DNA from: Peptoniphilus_A harei_B
Lineage (GTDB): Bacteria > Bacillota > Clostridia > Tissierellales > Peptoniphilaceae
NCBI GenBank assembly: GCA_032560695.1
Contig: JAWGHR010000001.1
Coordinates: 310,001 to 374,000 of the forward strand
Length of the DNA: 64,000 nt
Reading direction: 5' to 3'
The notes under the pieces are model-generated. The model had not been told where the DNA came from, ran no database searches, and was given only the letters and a program-made list of their open reading frames with translations. The translations under genes and the position numbers were made by a program. Positions 52,013 through 60,934 of the stretch are shown here, piece after piece. Each line of letters begins with the position of its first letter. The stretch's first letter is position 1.

Positions 52013-53734
52013 CTAATATACAAATTCTTCTGACTTCTTTGATGACTCAATCATCTTCTTGTAAGTCTTGCTTCTTTCTATTAGTTCTTTATGTCTTCCA
52101 AAGTCTTCAATTTTTCCATCTTTCATAACAATTATTTGGTCTACATTTTCTATTGACTTCATCCTGTGAGATATTATGATGACAGTTTTATTCTTTGTTA
52201 ATTTATTCAAAGACTCTTGGATGTACTTTTCATTTTCCACATCAAGTGATGCGGCAATTTCATCTAAAAGAATTATTTCTGCATCCTTTAAGAAGGCTCT
52301 TGCTATAGAAATTCTTTGTCTTTCTCCTCCAGATAAGTTGGAACCATTTTCGCCGATTTCTGTTTCATATCCTCTTGGCAATTTCTTTACAAAGTCATCG
52401 CAGTTGGCAAGTCTTGCCGCTTCAAGGACTTCTTCGTCACTGGCACTGGACCTGCCTAGCCTAATATTTTCCATTACCGATCCATTAAAGAGGGTTACAT
52501 CTTGAAAGACCATGGAAATGTGTTTGAACAAGTCTTGTGTGGCAATATTTTTTATCTCCTTACCATCAATTGTGATTTCTCCAGAGTCGTAATCATATAA
52601 CCTTGCCACTAGTTTTATTAGGGTGGACTTACCGCAACCTGATGGACCAACAAGGGCAGTAGTCTTTCCCTGCAAGGCCTTAAAGGAAATATTATCTATA
52701 ACTTTTTTGTCATCGAGATAAGAGAAGGAAACCTTATCTCCTTTAATGTCAAAGGACTTCAAGTCTGCTCTATTTCCTTTTTGAATTTTTTCATTCCTAA
52801 GTGCCTTTATTTTTTCAACTGGCGAATCAATATACATTAACTCCGCATAAAATCCGTTGAATGCAGCAACTCCATCAATTAATCTTGCTGAAGCAAATAA
52901 GTAGCCTGCAAAATACAAGATATTTATTTCTCCATCTATCAAGCTATTTAATCCAACATATATTGCAAGGGCAAGAGATAAATTTGCCACAACTCCTGCA
53001 GAAACAAGAGGGATAACTTGCCCCAGTTCTGACTTAATGTGGTTCTTTTCTAAAGACCTAACAAAGTCAATGCCACTTTTTTCCTTTTCTTCAGTCAAAT
53101 TATAGGACTTGATCTCTGTAGATAGGTCAATGAGTTCTTGGAACATCTTTGAGGACTTCCTTTGCTCCTTATAATAGAAACTCACTCCCTTCTTTTGCAT
53201 CTTGCTTGAAAGGAAATTCAAAATAGCAGAAATATAAATTGGCACTATAACTGCAAGCCCAAGTTTTAAATTTCCAATTAGTAGCAAAATGGAAATAATA
53301 ACTAGATTTATTATAAAGCCATAAAATCCTGAAAGTGCATGAGAAAGTGCATGTTCAATTGCTTCTACATCCTTCATTATTGTTTGAGAAAGATCTGTTA
53401 AATCTCTGCTTGAATAAAAACTAAGAGGCAAGTCCTTAATTATTTCAGAAATTTCTATCCTAAGGTTTGCAGATTCCTTATAGGTTTCGTTGTAAGTTGT
53501 AATGTAGTCCCTATTAATTACAAAAATCATAAGAAGGGCAATTATTACATAGGCGATGACTGAAATCCATGGACTAAAGTCTCCTAAATTTAACAAGCCT
53601 TGCATTACATACATAAGTAAGAACATAGGTAGCATATAAGAAAGGGTCTTTAGGCTAGAATATCTTATTGCAACTAGGGCACCCTCTGCCCCCTTGTCTG
53701 TAAGTCCAAAGCGATTTTTCAAATAAGTTTTCAT
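52013..53734 (-). CDS. ABC half-transporter with fused permease and ATPase (YbtQ/IrtB-like)
   Basis: A 573-residue type IV ABC half-transporter. Six membrane helices occupy about 1-300; the ATPase has Walker A GPSGCGKST near 365, signature LSGGERQRISIARA, Walker B IILLDEIAAS (E-I-A in place of the usual E-P/A-T/S) and H-loop ISHRM. Half-transporters of this fold usually export, but YbtPQ and IrtAB import siderophores. It overlaps the previous gene by one base and probably forms a heterodimer with it. Confidence 0.88.
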   Translation of the reverse strand: MKTYLKNRFGLTDKGAEGALVAIRYSSLKTLSYMLPMFLLMYVMQGLLNLGDFSPWISVIAYVIIALLMIFVINRDYITTYNETYKESANLRIEISEIIKDLPLSFYSSRDLTDLSQTIMKDVEAIEHALSHALSGFYGFIINLVIISILLLIGNLKLGLAVIVPIYISAILNFLSSKMQKKGVSFYYKEQRKSSKMFQELIDLSTEIKSYNLTEEKEKSGIDFVRSLEKNHIKSELGQVIPLVSAGVVANLSLALAIYVGLNSLIDGEINILYFAGYLFASARLIDGVAAFNGFYAELMYIDSPVEKIKALRNEKIQKGNRADLKSFDIKGDKVSFSYLDDKKVIDNISFKALQGKTTALVGPSGCGKSTLIKLVARLYDYDSGEITIDGKEIKNIATQDLFKHISMVFQDVTLFNGSVMENIRLGRSSASDEEVLEAARLANCDDFVKKLPRGYETEIGENGSNLSGGERQRISIARAFLKDAEIILLDEIAASLDVENEKYIQESLNKLTKNKTVIIISHRMKSIENVDQIIVMKDGKIEDFGRHKELIERSKTYKKMIESSKKSEEFVY

Positions 53735-55479
53735 CAGTCAACCCTCCATTCATTTGCCTTCATATACATTTCCACAAACTTCTTATACTTGCTGTCTTCC
53801 TTGTAAAGTTTATCGTGACTTCCTCTTTCAATTAGCTTTCCATCTTCGATTAAAAGAATTTCATCTACTCCTCTTATGGAAGTAAGCCTGTGGGCAATCA
53901 TAATTGTAGTCCTATTTTTTATTAATTCCTTAAAGGCTCTTTGTAGTTCATATTCGTTTTCTGGATCAGCAGCAGCCGAAGCTTCGTCCATAATTATTAT
54001 TTTTGGGTTCTTTAAGAAAATCCTAGCGATACTTACCCTTTGCTTTTCTCCCCCAGAAAGATTTACACCTTCTGCTCCAATCACTACATCATAACCCTCT
54101 TTAAATTTGTCTATAAACTCGTCACACCTAGCAAGCCTTAATGCCCTTAATACTTCTTCATCAGTGGCATCACTCTTCCCAAGCTTGACATTTTCAAAAA
54201 TGGAAATACCTTGGAAGAGCTGTGGATTTTGAAAAACAATTCCTATGTTTTTCATAAGACTTTCCTTGTCATAGGAAGAAATATTTTTGTTTCCAATTAA
54301 AATTTCTCCTGAGTCAACTGGGTATAGACCAGAAATTAATTTTGCAATAGTTGACTTACCTGAACCCGAACTACCCACCAAGGCATAGACCTTATCTTCT
54401 TCAAGACTGAGAGAAAAGTTATTTAAAATTTTATTTTCTCCGTCATAGGAGAAGTCTACATTCTTAAATTCAATATTCTTGTTTAAGAACTCTCTTTGGT
54501 TTCCAAATTCTATTTCCTTCGCCTTCATCTCCTTGAACAAATTTTCAAGATTATCCACAGCAGAATTTGCCTGGAAGACAAACATAGATACATACATAAT
54601 TTTCATTGTGTTAGAAAAGAATATCCCCATGAACAGAGTAAAAAATAAAATTTTTGCCGCCCAAAGACCAGGATCAGCTCCCCTATTAACCATAAAGATT
54701 CCCAAAAATATTGGCGTAATTATAAAAATATTTAAAAGCCATTGGAATATGACATAGGGAACCCTGCAAGACATAGAATACTTATAGACCATATCCTTAT
54801 AAACAAGAATCGAATCATAAAGTTTTTTAAAACCGATTAAGGGTGCATTAAAAATCTTTACTACAGGCATGGCCCTTACATACTCAACTGCACCTGCGTT
54901 CATTTCGTCAAGCATATCCATGTACTTCTTCATAAAGGACTGATCACCCATCATATTTTTTACAAGGACTAAACTTATTAGGACAATGACAATAAAAAAT
55001 ATTCCAAGATATAAATCCAATAGGAAGGTCAAGATAATCATAAGTATGGGAGTCAAAAAGGCTGCTGTTTGATCTGGAATTAAATGAGCCACAATCATGT
55101 GAGTTTGCTCCACATTGTTGTCAATTATTTTTCTCACTTCTCCAGAATTATTTAGGTCAAAAAAAGTATTAGATGCCCTAAGAAGGTGTCTTATACCTCT
55201 TTCACGAAGACGCGTTTCAAGTCTAAAACCTGCCAAGTGACTCATCCAAAGACCCATAAAGTATAAAAGACCATAGGCAATAAATAAAATTAAAATTTTT
55301 ATTGCAAGACTTCTTTCTTCTGATAAGACCCCACCAGTAAATACATTCTTTAGCAAAATCCAAATTAAATAATAAGCATAAAATTCTAAAACAGTGCCCA
55401 AGGTCGTAAGTAGACATGCAAGAATACCGTGAAGTTTTCTCTCAGGTATGTAGGAAAATAATTTTTTGTATAATTTCAA
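53734..55479 (-). CDS. ABC half-transporter with fused permease and ATPase (YbtP/IrtA-like)
   Basis: A ~581-residue half-transporter: six helices (about 15-300), Walker A GSSGSGKST, signature LSGGEKQRVSIARI, Walker B IIIMDEASAAADPENEYELQ, H-loop IAHRLTS. The start is TTG at 55479, chosen because GAGAGGTGG lies six bases upstream. The longer frame from 55524 would run through the Fur-like box and has no ribosome site. First gene of the six-gene operon. With the next gene it likely forms a heterodimeric pump. Confidence 0.88.
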   Translation of the reverse strand: MKLYKKLFSYIPERKLHGILACLLTTLGTVLEFYAYYLIWILLKNVFTGGVLSEERSLAIKILILFIAYGLLYFMGLWMSHLAGFRLETRLRERGIRHLLRASNTFFDLNNSGEVRKIIDNNVEQTHMIVAHLIPDQTAAFLTPILMIILTFLLDLYLGIFFIVIVLISLVLVKNMMGDQSFMKKYMDMLDEMNAGAVEYVRAMPVVKIFNAPLIGFKKLYDSILVYKDMVYKYSMSCRVPYVIFQWLLNIFIITPIFLGIFMVNRGADPGLWAAKILFFTLFMGIFFSNTMKIMYVSMFVFQANSAVDNLENLFKEMKAKEIEFGNQREFLNKNIEFKNVDFSYDGENKILNNFSLSLEEDKVYALVGSSGSGKSTIAKLISGLYPVDSGEILIGNKNISSYDKESLMKNIGIVFQNPQLFQGISIFENVKLGKSDATDEEVLRALRLARCDEFIDKFKEGYDVVIGAEGVNLSGGEKQRVSIARIFLKNPKIIIMDEASAAADPENEYELQRAFKELIKNRTTIMIAHRLTSIRGVDEILLIEDGKLIERGSHDKLYKEDSKYKKFVEMYMKANEWRVD

Positions 55480-55515
55480 AATATTCCACCTCTCTTTATT
55501 TAATATCAAGTTAAT

Positions 55516-55541
55516 TGATAACAATTATCGAGATTATTATA
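55516..55541 (-). promoter_or_regulatory. Fur-like box overlapping the operon promoter
   Basis: TGATAAC-A-ATTATCG (55516-55530) matches the 7-1-7 Fur inverted repeat TGATAAT-N-ATTATCA at 12 of 14 positions. Directly upstream on the minus strand lies a TATAAT (55541-55536), so a bound repressor would cover the start of transcription. No convincing -35 is seen. Confidence 0.65.
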
Positions 55542-55684
55542 ATATTTCTTTTTCCAATTTTCTTAACAAAAATACTTTTATATTCAAAAAAATTTTTAAT
55601 TATATTCAATTAGAATTTATTTGTCATATTTTCCTTTCATCACAAGCATCCAAAATTTTATAAAATCTCTTTGCAAGAAAGCAT

Positions 55685-55716
55685 AAAAAAAAGTCCCACA
55701 TTAATCATGTGAGACT
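55685..55716 (-). terminator. Terminator of the T-box-controlled brnQ gene
   Basis: On the minus strand AGTCTCACAT-GATTA-ATGTGGGACT is followed by eight T. Confidence 0.9.
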
Positions 55717-55738
55717 GTTTTAAAATTTCTAATTTATC

Positions 55739-57082
55739 TTACATATAATTTTCTGCTTTTACACTAGCCTTTGATGGTGACACTAGTCTTGAGTATGCTT
55801 CAACTAAGACTACAGCAGCAAGACTTGGTAGTACCCAAGACAAACCGTTTGATGCCATTGGAAGGCTTGCTTCAAGCTTTGTCAATAGAGGTAGACTAAG
55901 ATTAAATGTTGACTTGGCAACAGACACAAGTGGTAGACCAACTGCAAAGAAGGCTGATGCCTTATAAGAAAGTCTGGAGTAACCAACAAAGTCGTGTGTA
56001 AATCCTAAGAGTATTAAGACTAAGGCAACTGGATATATAACAGTTAGTAGTGGCACTGATAAAGCAAGAAGTTTATTAAGTCCGAAGTTTGCCATTACAA
56101 AGGAGAAGAAAGTCCAAAGGAAAACCCATCTGCCATAAGACATCTTGCGGTTAAATAGGCTGCAAAAATATTCAGATCCACTTGATATTAAACCTATACA
56201 AGTTGTTAAACAAGCAAGAGTAAATATTGAAGCCAAAAGAACTAAACCAAAGTTGCCAAATACAAGCTTAACAGCTTCTGTAAGAACAACTGCACCATTT
56301 TCTACGCCAGCGAAGGCCTTTGAAGTAACCATGCCCATTGTTGAAAGCATTAGGTAAACAACAAACAAAACACTACCTGCAAGTAGACCAGCCTTAGCAG
56401 TGTAAGATGTGACAAGCTTCTTATCTTCAACGCCAAATCTTCTTATAGCAAGAGTGACAACAAAACCAAAGTTAAGAGCTGCAACTGCATCCATAGTGTC
56501 ATAACCTGCAAGGAAACCAGCAACAACTGGAGCGTCTTTGTAATTTCCACTTGGCATTGCAGGAAGCTTTGGTAGAGTCATAACTTTTGCAAACATTATA
56601 AATATTAAAAGTAAAAGTGTTGGAGTTAAATATTTTCCAACTCTTGCAACTAACTTGTTAGGCTTTAAGCAAACCCACATTGCAACAGCAAAGAATACAA
56701 AGGTATAGGCAAGCCTTACAAGAGATAGGTTAAAAGTTTCTGGCACATAAGGTGCTATTGCCATTTCAAAAGGAACAGATCCAGCTCTTGGTATTCCAAG
56801 ACCAGGTCCTATTGAAAGATATATTGCAGTAGTAAAAACTAAGGCGAACTTTTCTCCAACTCTTGAAGATAAATTTTTAAGTCCATCAGTCTTGCCAACA
56901 GCTATAGCTCCAAGGACTGGGAAGATAATTGCAGTAACAGAAAAAGCCAAAAGGGAAATTAAAGTTTTATTCCCTGCTTGATTTCCTAAGAATGGAGGGA
57001 AAATTAAATTTCCAGCTCCAAAGAACAATCCAAAGAGCATTATGCTCACTTGAGTAAACTGACTTCTTGATAAATTTTTCAT
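55739..57082 (-). CDS. brnQ: Branched-chain amino acid carrier BrnQ
   Basis: A complete 447-residue LIVCS-family symporter with about twelve membrane helices. It starts MKNLSRSQFTQVSIMLFGLFFGAGNLIFPPFLG, the typical BrnQ N-terminus, and contains GLIFPVLGAIAVGKT-like and CLTTCIGLISSGSEYF helices. It imports isoleucine, leucine and valine with a cation. The T-box leader upstream, with a probable isoleucine specifier, ties expression to uncharged tRNA. A second brnQ lies at the left edge of this window. Confidence 0.95.
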   Translation of the reverse strand: MKNLSRSQFTQVSIMLFGLFFGAGNLIFPPFLGNQAGNKTLISLLAFSVTAIIFPVLGAIAVGKTDGLKNLSSRVGEKFALVFTTAIYLSIGPGLGIPRAGSVPFEMAIAPYVPETFNLSLVRLAYTFVFFAVAMWVCLKPNKLVARVGKYLTPTLLLLIFIMFAKVMTLPKLPAMPSGNYKDAPVVAGFLAGYDTMDAVAALNFGFVVTLAIRRFGVEDKKLVTSYTAKAGLLAGSVLFVVYLMLSTMGMVTSKAFAGVENGAVVLTEAVKLVFGNFGLVLLASIFTLACLTTCIGLISSGSEYFCSLFNRKMSYGRWVFLWTFFSFVMANFGLNKLLALSVPLLTVIYPVALVLILLGFTHDFVGYSRLSYKASAFFAVGLPLVSVAKSTFNLSLPLLTKLEASLPMASNGLSWVLPSLAAVVLVEAYSRLVSPSKASVKAENYM

Positions 57083-57112
57083 TCTTTCCTCCTAATTTTT
57101 AATTTTATAAAT

Positions 57113-57356
57113 AAAAAAAGTCCCTTGTCTAAATAATAGACAAAGGACGAATTATCGCGTTACCACCTTAGTTCCTACAAATATGTAAGCTCTCTTAGCA
57201 AGCATCAATCAATGCCGAGTATAGATAACGCCTACTAAAGCGGCAAATCTTACTAGGGTTCAGACTTGCATAAAGAAAAAGGATTTTCGAATTTATTTCC
57301 ATTATAGGCTTTCACCAAACGCCTACTCTCTAAAAACTTTAATAAACCTACTCGTT
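57113..57356 (-). promoter_or_regulatory. T-box leader (likely isoleucine-specific) upstream of brnQ
   Basis: On the minus strand: base of stem I CGAGTA / TACTCG, the AGAGAG element, a GGTG-containing apical loop, then TTCGAAAATCC, in which ATC (57284-57282) is the best specifier candidate. The T-box AAGGTGGTAACGCG lies at about 57168-57156. The intrinsic terminator has a 12-bp stem GTCCTTTGTCTA / TAGACAAGGGAC and seven T (57113-57149). Uncharged tRNA-Ile would favour the antiterminator and raise brnQ expression. Confidence 0.9.
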
Positions 57357-57472
57357 TTTTCCAATATTTTTTATAAATAAAATTATGATTTGCTTGTTAT
57401 TATAAGAAATAAAAATCAGCTTGTCAACTATTATTTTTGACAACTTTTGAGTTTAATAAAAAATTTATTATC

Positions 57473-58012
57473 CTAAATGTTTTCTGTTAATGTATCAATC
57501 TTTTCTTTAACAGTATCTTCATCTAAACCCAAACCCTTGGCAAAGTATAGTAGACCATTTTTTGTATCCTCTAGACTTTCAAAAGAAGCTGAAGCATAAT
57601 GAGCATCCTCTAGCTTTTGTCCTAAAGGCTTATCATAAGTTACACTACTATCTGTAAGTAAAAAATCTGGGTTTAGATTTTTTACAAGTTTAAAATCAGG
57701 ATTCATTTCATCGCCTATACTACTTGCATCAGGATAAAGAGATTCTGCCCCGTTAGGAACTCCCACTACATTTTCATAACCCAAAAATTTTAAAGCCTTT
57801 GCAGCTTTAACTGACATAGCAACTATTCTTGGATTTTCTTTTTCAACGAAAAGTTTATCTTCTATTTTTTCTTCTTTTACTACATTTTCTTGGCTAACTT
57901 CCTTTGCATTGGAAGTATTTTCTAATGATGCTTTGTCCTGAGATTTGCAAGAAGTCACTAGCATCATTAAAAGTAAAGCAATAGAAATCTTGGTATAAAA
58001 CTTTCTGTTCAT
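57473..58012 (-). CDS. Iron-siderophore-type binding lipoprotein, half length
   Basis: The 179-residue protein has a signal peptide with lipobox VTSC and a linker, then the N-terminal lobe of a FepB/BtuF-like periplasmic-binding domain (Peripla_BP_2): RIVAMSVKAAKALKFLGYENVVG, LVKNLNPDFLLTDSS, FESLEDTKNGLLYFAKGLG. It stops at DTLTENI where the family has a linking helix and a second lobe, so it is about half the usual ~300 residues. It may be a truncated gene or a one-lobe variant. ATG at 58012 has AAGGAG upstream. Confidence 0.75.
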   Translation of the reverse strand: MNRKFYTKISIALLLMMLVTSCKSQDKASLENTSNAKEVSQENVVKEEKIEDKLFVEKENPRIVAMSVKAAKALKFLGYENVVGVPNGAESLYPDASSIGDEMNPDFKLVKNLNPDFLLTDSSVTYDKPLGQKLEDAHYASASFESLEDTKNGLLYFAKGLGLDEDTVKEKIDTLTENI

Positions 58013-58188
58013 AAAACACACTCCTTTTAAAATTTTTGCTCTAAGCTTAATTTATTCTATTATCATAGTATCACATTATTCAAAAAAAAAAAAATAGCAG
58101 AGCGAAATTTTGTGAATGTTCAATAAATTTAAGAGGGCTTGAAAAATTCTAGTAAAAATTTTATGGATTTATTATAAAATTTGAACAT

Positions 58189-58216
58189 AAAAAAACTGTC
58201 GCTTTTATACGACAGT
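58189..58216 (-). terminator. Terminator of the rnf operon
   Basis: On the minus strand ACTGTCG-TATAAAAG-CGACAGT is followed by seven T. Confidence 0.92.
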
Positions 58217-58236
58217 TTTGATTTAGATTTTAAAGT

Positions 58237-59154
58237 TTAAGCATTAACTTTTTCTTTTTCTGCTTCTGCTTTTTTAGCTTGAGCTTCTGCAAGTTTTGCT
58301 TGTCTTTCTTTTTCTTTCTTTTCTTTTTCCTTTTGTTTCATCTTTTCCACTCTTTCAGGATATTCGCAATAAATTGCTCCTGTTGGACATTTTGAAACGC
58401 AAATTCCACAGTTGATGCATTTGTCATAGTCAATTGATGCTAGGTTGTTTTCTACATGGATTGCATCCTTAGGACAGTTCTTTTCACAGATTCCACATCC
58501 TATACAACCAATGCTACAATTATTTCTAACAACTTTTCCTGAATCAAGTGATTTACATTCAACAACTGTTTTTGATTTGTAAGGTCTTAGAGAAATAATT
58601 TTCTTAGGACAAATGTTGATACACTTCATACAAGCTACACATTTTTCCTTGTCTACGACTGCAACTCCATTAACCATGTGGATGGCGTCAAATTCACAAA
58701 CGCTTACGCAAGTTCCACCACCACAGCAACCGTAGTTACAAGCTTTTGCACCTTGTTGGTAGTCAGCTATAAGTCTACAGTCAACTAGGTCATTGTAGTC
58801 ATATTTATTTTTTGCCTTGTCGCAGTCACCTTGACAATGAACTACGGCAACATTTCTATCAACATTTTCTGCATTGACACCCATTACTTGGCTGACTTTT
58901 TCAGCAGTTTCTGCACCACCAATAACACAACCATTAACTGGTGATGTACCATTGGCAATTGCTTCTGCAAGTCCATCACAACCTGGGAAACCACAAGCTC
59001 CACAGTTTGCTCCTGGAAGGGCATCTCTAACTTCTGCTACCTTTGGATCAACTTCTACATAAAAAACCTTTGATGCAATGGAAAGTATTATTCCGAAAAA
59101 AGCTCCCGCTATTCCCAAAAACACCATTGGGGTAAGTATTGCACTAATTTCCAT
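58237..59154 (-). CDS. rnfB: Rnf complex subunit RnfB (ferredoxin-type entry subunit)
   Basis: RnfB takes electrons from reduced ferredoxin. The 305 residues have an N-terminal membrane helix (about 8-30), the 4Fe-4S domain CGACGFPGCDGLAEA, a second cysteine-rich part (CNYGCCGGGTCVSVC), and three CxxCxxCxxxCP motifs (CVACMKCINICP, CIGCGICEKNCP, CINCGICVSKCP). The tail of about 40 residues is a Lys/Glu/Ala-rich helix (KEKEKKEKERQAKLAEAQAK), longer than the iron-sulfur core needs. Last gene of the operon. Confidence 0.95.
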   Translation of the reverse strand: MEISAILTPMVFLGIAGAFFGIILSIASKVFYVEVDPKVAEVRDALPGANCGACGFPGCDGLAEAIANGTSPVNGCVIGGAETAEKVSQVMGVNAENVDRNVAVVHCQGDCDKAKNKYDYNDLVDCRLIADYQQGAKACNYGCCGGGTCVSVCEFDAIHMVNGVAVVDKEKCVACMKCINICPKKIISLRPYKSKTVVECKSLDSGKVVRNNCSIGCIGCGICEKNCPKDAIHVENNLASIDYDKCINCGICVSKCPTGAIYCEYPERVEKMKQKEKEKKEKERQAKLAEAQAKKAEAEKEKVNA

Positions 59155-59163
59155 AATTACCTC

Positions 59164-59742
59164 CTATACCAATCCGCCGAAACCTGAGAATGCTATGGCC
59201 ATAAGACCAGCACTCACAAGCGCAATAGGAACACCTTGAAGTGCCTTAGGTACATCTGCAAGCATAAGTTTTTCTCTTAGGGCTGCGATTAATACTAAAG
59301 CTAGTGTAAAGCCTAGAGAAGCTCCAAATCCACTAAAGATTGTTTCTATTAAGTTATATCCGTTTTGCACGTTTAATACTGTTACACCAAGTACAACACA
59401 GTTTGTAGTGATAAGTGGAAGATAAACACCCATAGCTTGGTAAAGTGAAGGTGATGACTTCTTAATAAACATTTCTACAAATTGTACTAGGGATGCAATT
59501 ACAAGTATAAAGGCAATTGTTTGTAAGTACTCAAGTCCAAATTTATTTAATACGAAATTTTGAATTAGCCATGTTATTGCAGATGCAAGTACAACTACAA
59601 AGGTAACGGCAACTCCCATTCCAAGGGCAGTTTCTGTTTTGGAAGATACACCTAAGAAGGGACAAATTCCTAAGAACTGAGCAAATATATAGTTATTTAC
59701 AAGTATTGTTGAAATTAAAATTGTTAAAATACTCTCTAACAT
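59164..59742 (-). CDS. rnfA: Rnf complex membrane subunit RnfA
   Basis: A 192-residue six-helix protein, paired in fold with RnfE. The start ILISTILVNNYIFAQFLGICPFLGVS contains the conserved NxxFxxxxGxCPFLGVS helix whose cysteine helps hold an intramembrane iron-sulfur centre. ALREKLMLADVPKALQGVPI is the typical C-terminal loop. It shares a base with the rnfE stop. Confidence 0.95.
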   Translation of the reverse strand: MLESILTILISTILVNNYIFAQFLGICPFLGVSSKTETALGMGVAVTFVVVLASAITWLIQNFVLNKFGLEYLQTIAFILVIASLVQFVEMFIKKSSPSLYQAMGVYLPLITTNCVVLGVTVLNVQNGYNLIETIFSGFGASLGFTLALVLIAALREKLMLADVPKALQGVPIALVSAGLMAIAFSGFGGLV

Positions 59743-60338
59743 TAGTCTGCCCTCCTATTAAGTAGTAGTTTGAATCCTGCAATTAAGAATCCTAGAAGTA
59801 TGAAGGCACCTGCTGGGGCTCCCATAATTCCAATTCCTGGATAGGATTCTGGTAAGATTTGTTTTTCAAATAATGTTCCGTAACCGAAAAATTCACGAAC
59901 AAGACCCATGGAAAGAACTGCTATTGTATAGCCAACTCCTGTTCCAAATCCATCTACTATTGATGGAACAAGTTTGTTCTTGTATGCGAAACCTTCTGCT
60001 TCTCCAAGGATACAGCAGTTAACAACGATTAGTGGTAAGAAAATACCAAGTGCTGCATAAATTGATTGGAAATATGCTTGAAGGATCATTTGTACTAAAG
60101 TTACGAAAGTTGCAATTACTACTATAAAACAAGGAATTCTTATTTTATCAGGAATTACATTTCTAAGGGCAGATACTACTGTGTTACTCATTATAAGTAC
60201 AAAAGTAACCGCCATACCCATTGCTAGTGAGTTAGTTAAGCTGTTTGTAATAGCCAGTACTGAACAAAGACCTATAAGTTGCATGAATACAGGATTGTTT
60301 TTGAAAGCACCGTCTAAAAATACTTTAGATAATTTCAT
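59742..60338 (-). CDS. rnfE: Rnf complex membrane subunit RnfE
   Basis: A 198-residue six-helix subunit of the RnfA/RnfE pair. The N-terminal NPVFMQLIGLCSVLAITNSL carries the conserved cysteine helix, and ILPESYPGIGIMGAPAGAFILLGF is the typical C-terminal region. RnfA and RnfE form the membrane core that passes electrons across the bilayer and couples them to ion transport. Confidence 0.95.
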   Translation of the reverse strand: MKLSKVFLDGAFKNNPVFMQLIGLCSVLAITNSLTNSLAMGMAVTFVLIMSNTVVSALRNVIPDKIRIPCFIVVIATFVTLVQMILQAYFQSIYAALGIFLPLIVVNCCILGEAEGFAYKNKLVPSIVDGFGTGVGYTIAVLSMGLVREFFGYGTLFEKQILPESYPGIGIMGAPAGAFILLGFLIAGFKLLLNRRAD

Positions 60339-60349
60339 TTTAAACCCCC

Positions 60350-60934
60350 TTATTCATTTTTTAGAACTTCGTTATAAACTATTATGGCATCGTTGGAACC
60401 TGCAAGTGCTCCCTTAGAAGAAATTGTTGCTGATGTTAGCCACATAACTTCATTGTCAGCCTTTGGATCCTTAGATATTTCTAATGGACCTGCAGCAGAC
60501 TTTCCTTCATAGGATGGATAGTATTCATCAGTTGTGATTCTAGAACCAAATCCACTTGTTTCTCCATTGGAGATATTTCTAAATCCAGCGATTGTATCGC
60601 CTTCAAGTAGGAATCCAAGGGCGTTAGTCATAGCTCCACCATAACCATTTGATTTTACGTTTACACCATATCCAACAACATCTTGTCCCTTTTTAGCAAC
60701 AAAGATTTTTTCTATGTTTGGATATTTTTCTTTTATTGAATCTAATTTAGCTTGATCGTATTCTTCGAAACTATCAGCAGCATCACCAAAAATAACTTCA
60801 TAGGATGCAAGTGTATTTTTAAGTTCAGTTTCAGCAATTACTGGAGCCGTAAAACTATTTACAGCTGCAAGAAGACCTGCTGATAGGGCACAGAATACTA
60901 AAAGTATTATTCCAAATTTTACCGGTTCTTTCAT
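60350..60934 (-). CDS. rnfG: Rnf complex flavoprotein subunit RnfG
   Basis: A 194-residue protein with one N-terminal membrane helix (about 8-28) and an extracytoplasmic FMN-binding domain. The covalent flavinylation motif is visible as LTSATISSKG (about 166-175), where the second threonine carries FMN through a phosphoester bond. The GYGGAMTNALGFLLEGDTIAGFR segment is also conserved. An ApbE flavin transferase is needed but not seen in this window. Confidence 0.95.
   Translation of the reverse strand: MKEPVKFGIILLVFCALSAGLLAAVNSFTAPVIAETELKNTLASYEVIFGDAADSFEEYDQAKLDSIKEKYPNIEKIFVAKKGQDVVGYGVNVKSNGYGGAMTNALGFLLEGDTIAGFRNISNGETSGFGSRITTDEYYPSYEGKSAAGPLEISKDPKADNEVMWLTSATISSKGALAGSNDAIIVYNEVLKNE

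Noticed and set aside
58040..58075. Fur box upstream of the half-length binding lipoprotein
   Set aside because: The GATAAT-like words occur as loose direct repeats in an AT-rich promoter region, not as a convincing inverted repeat.
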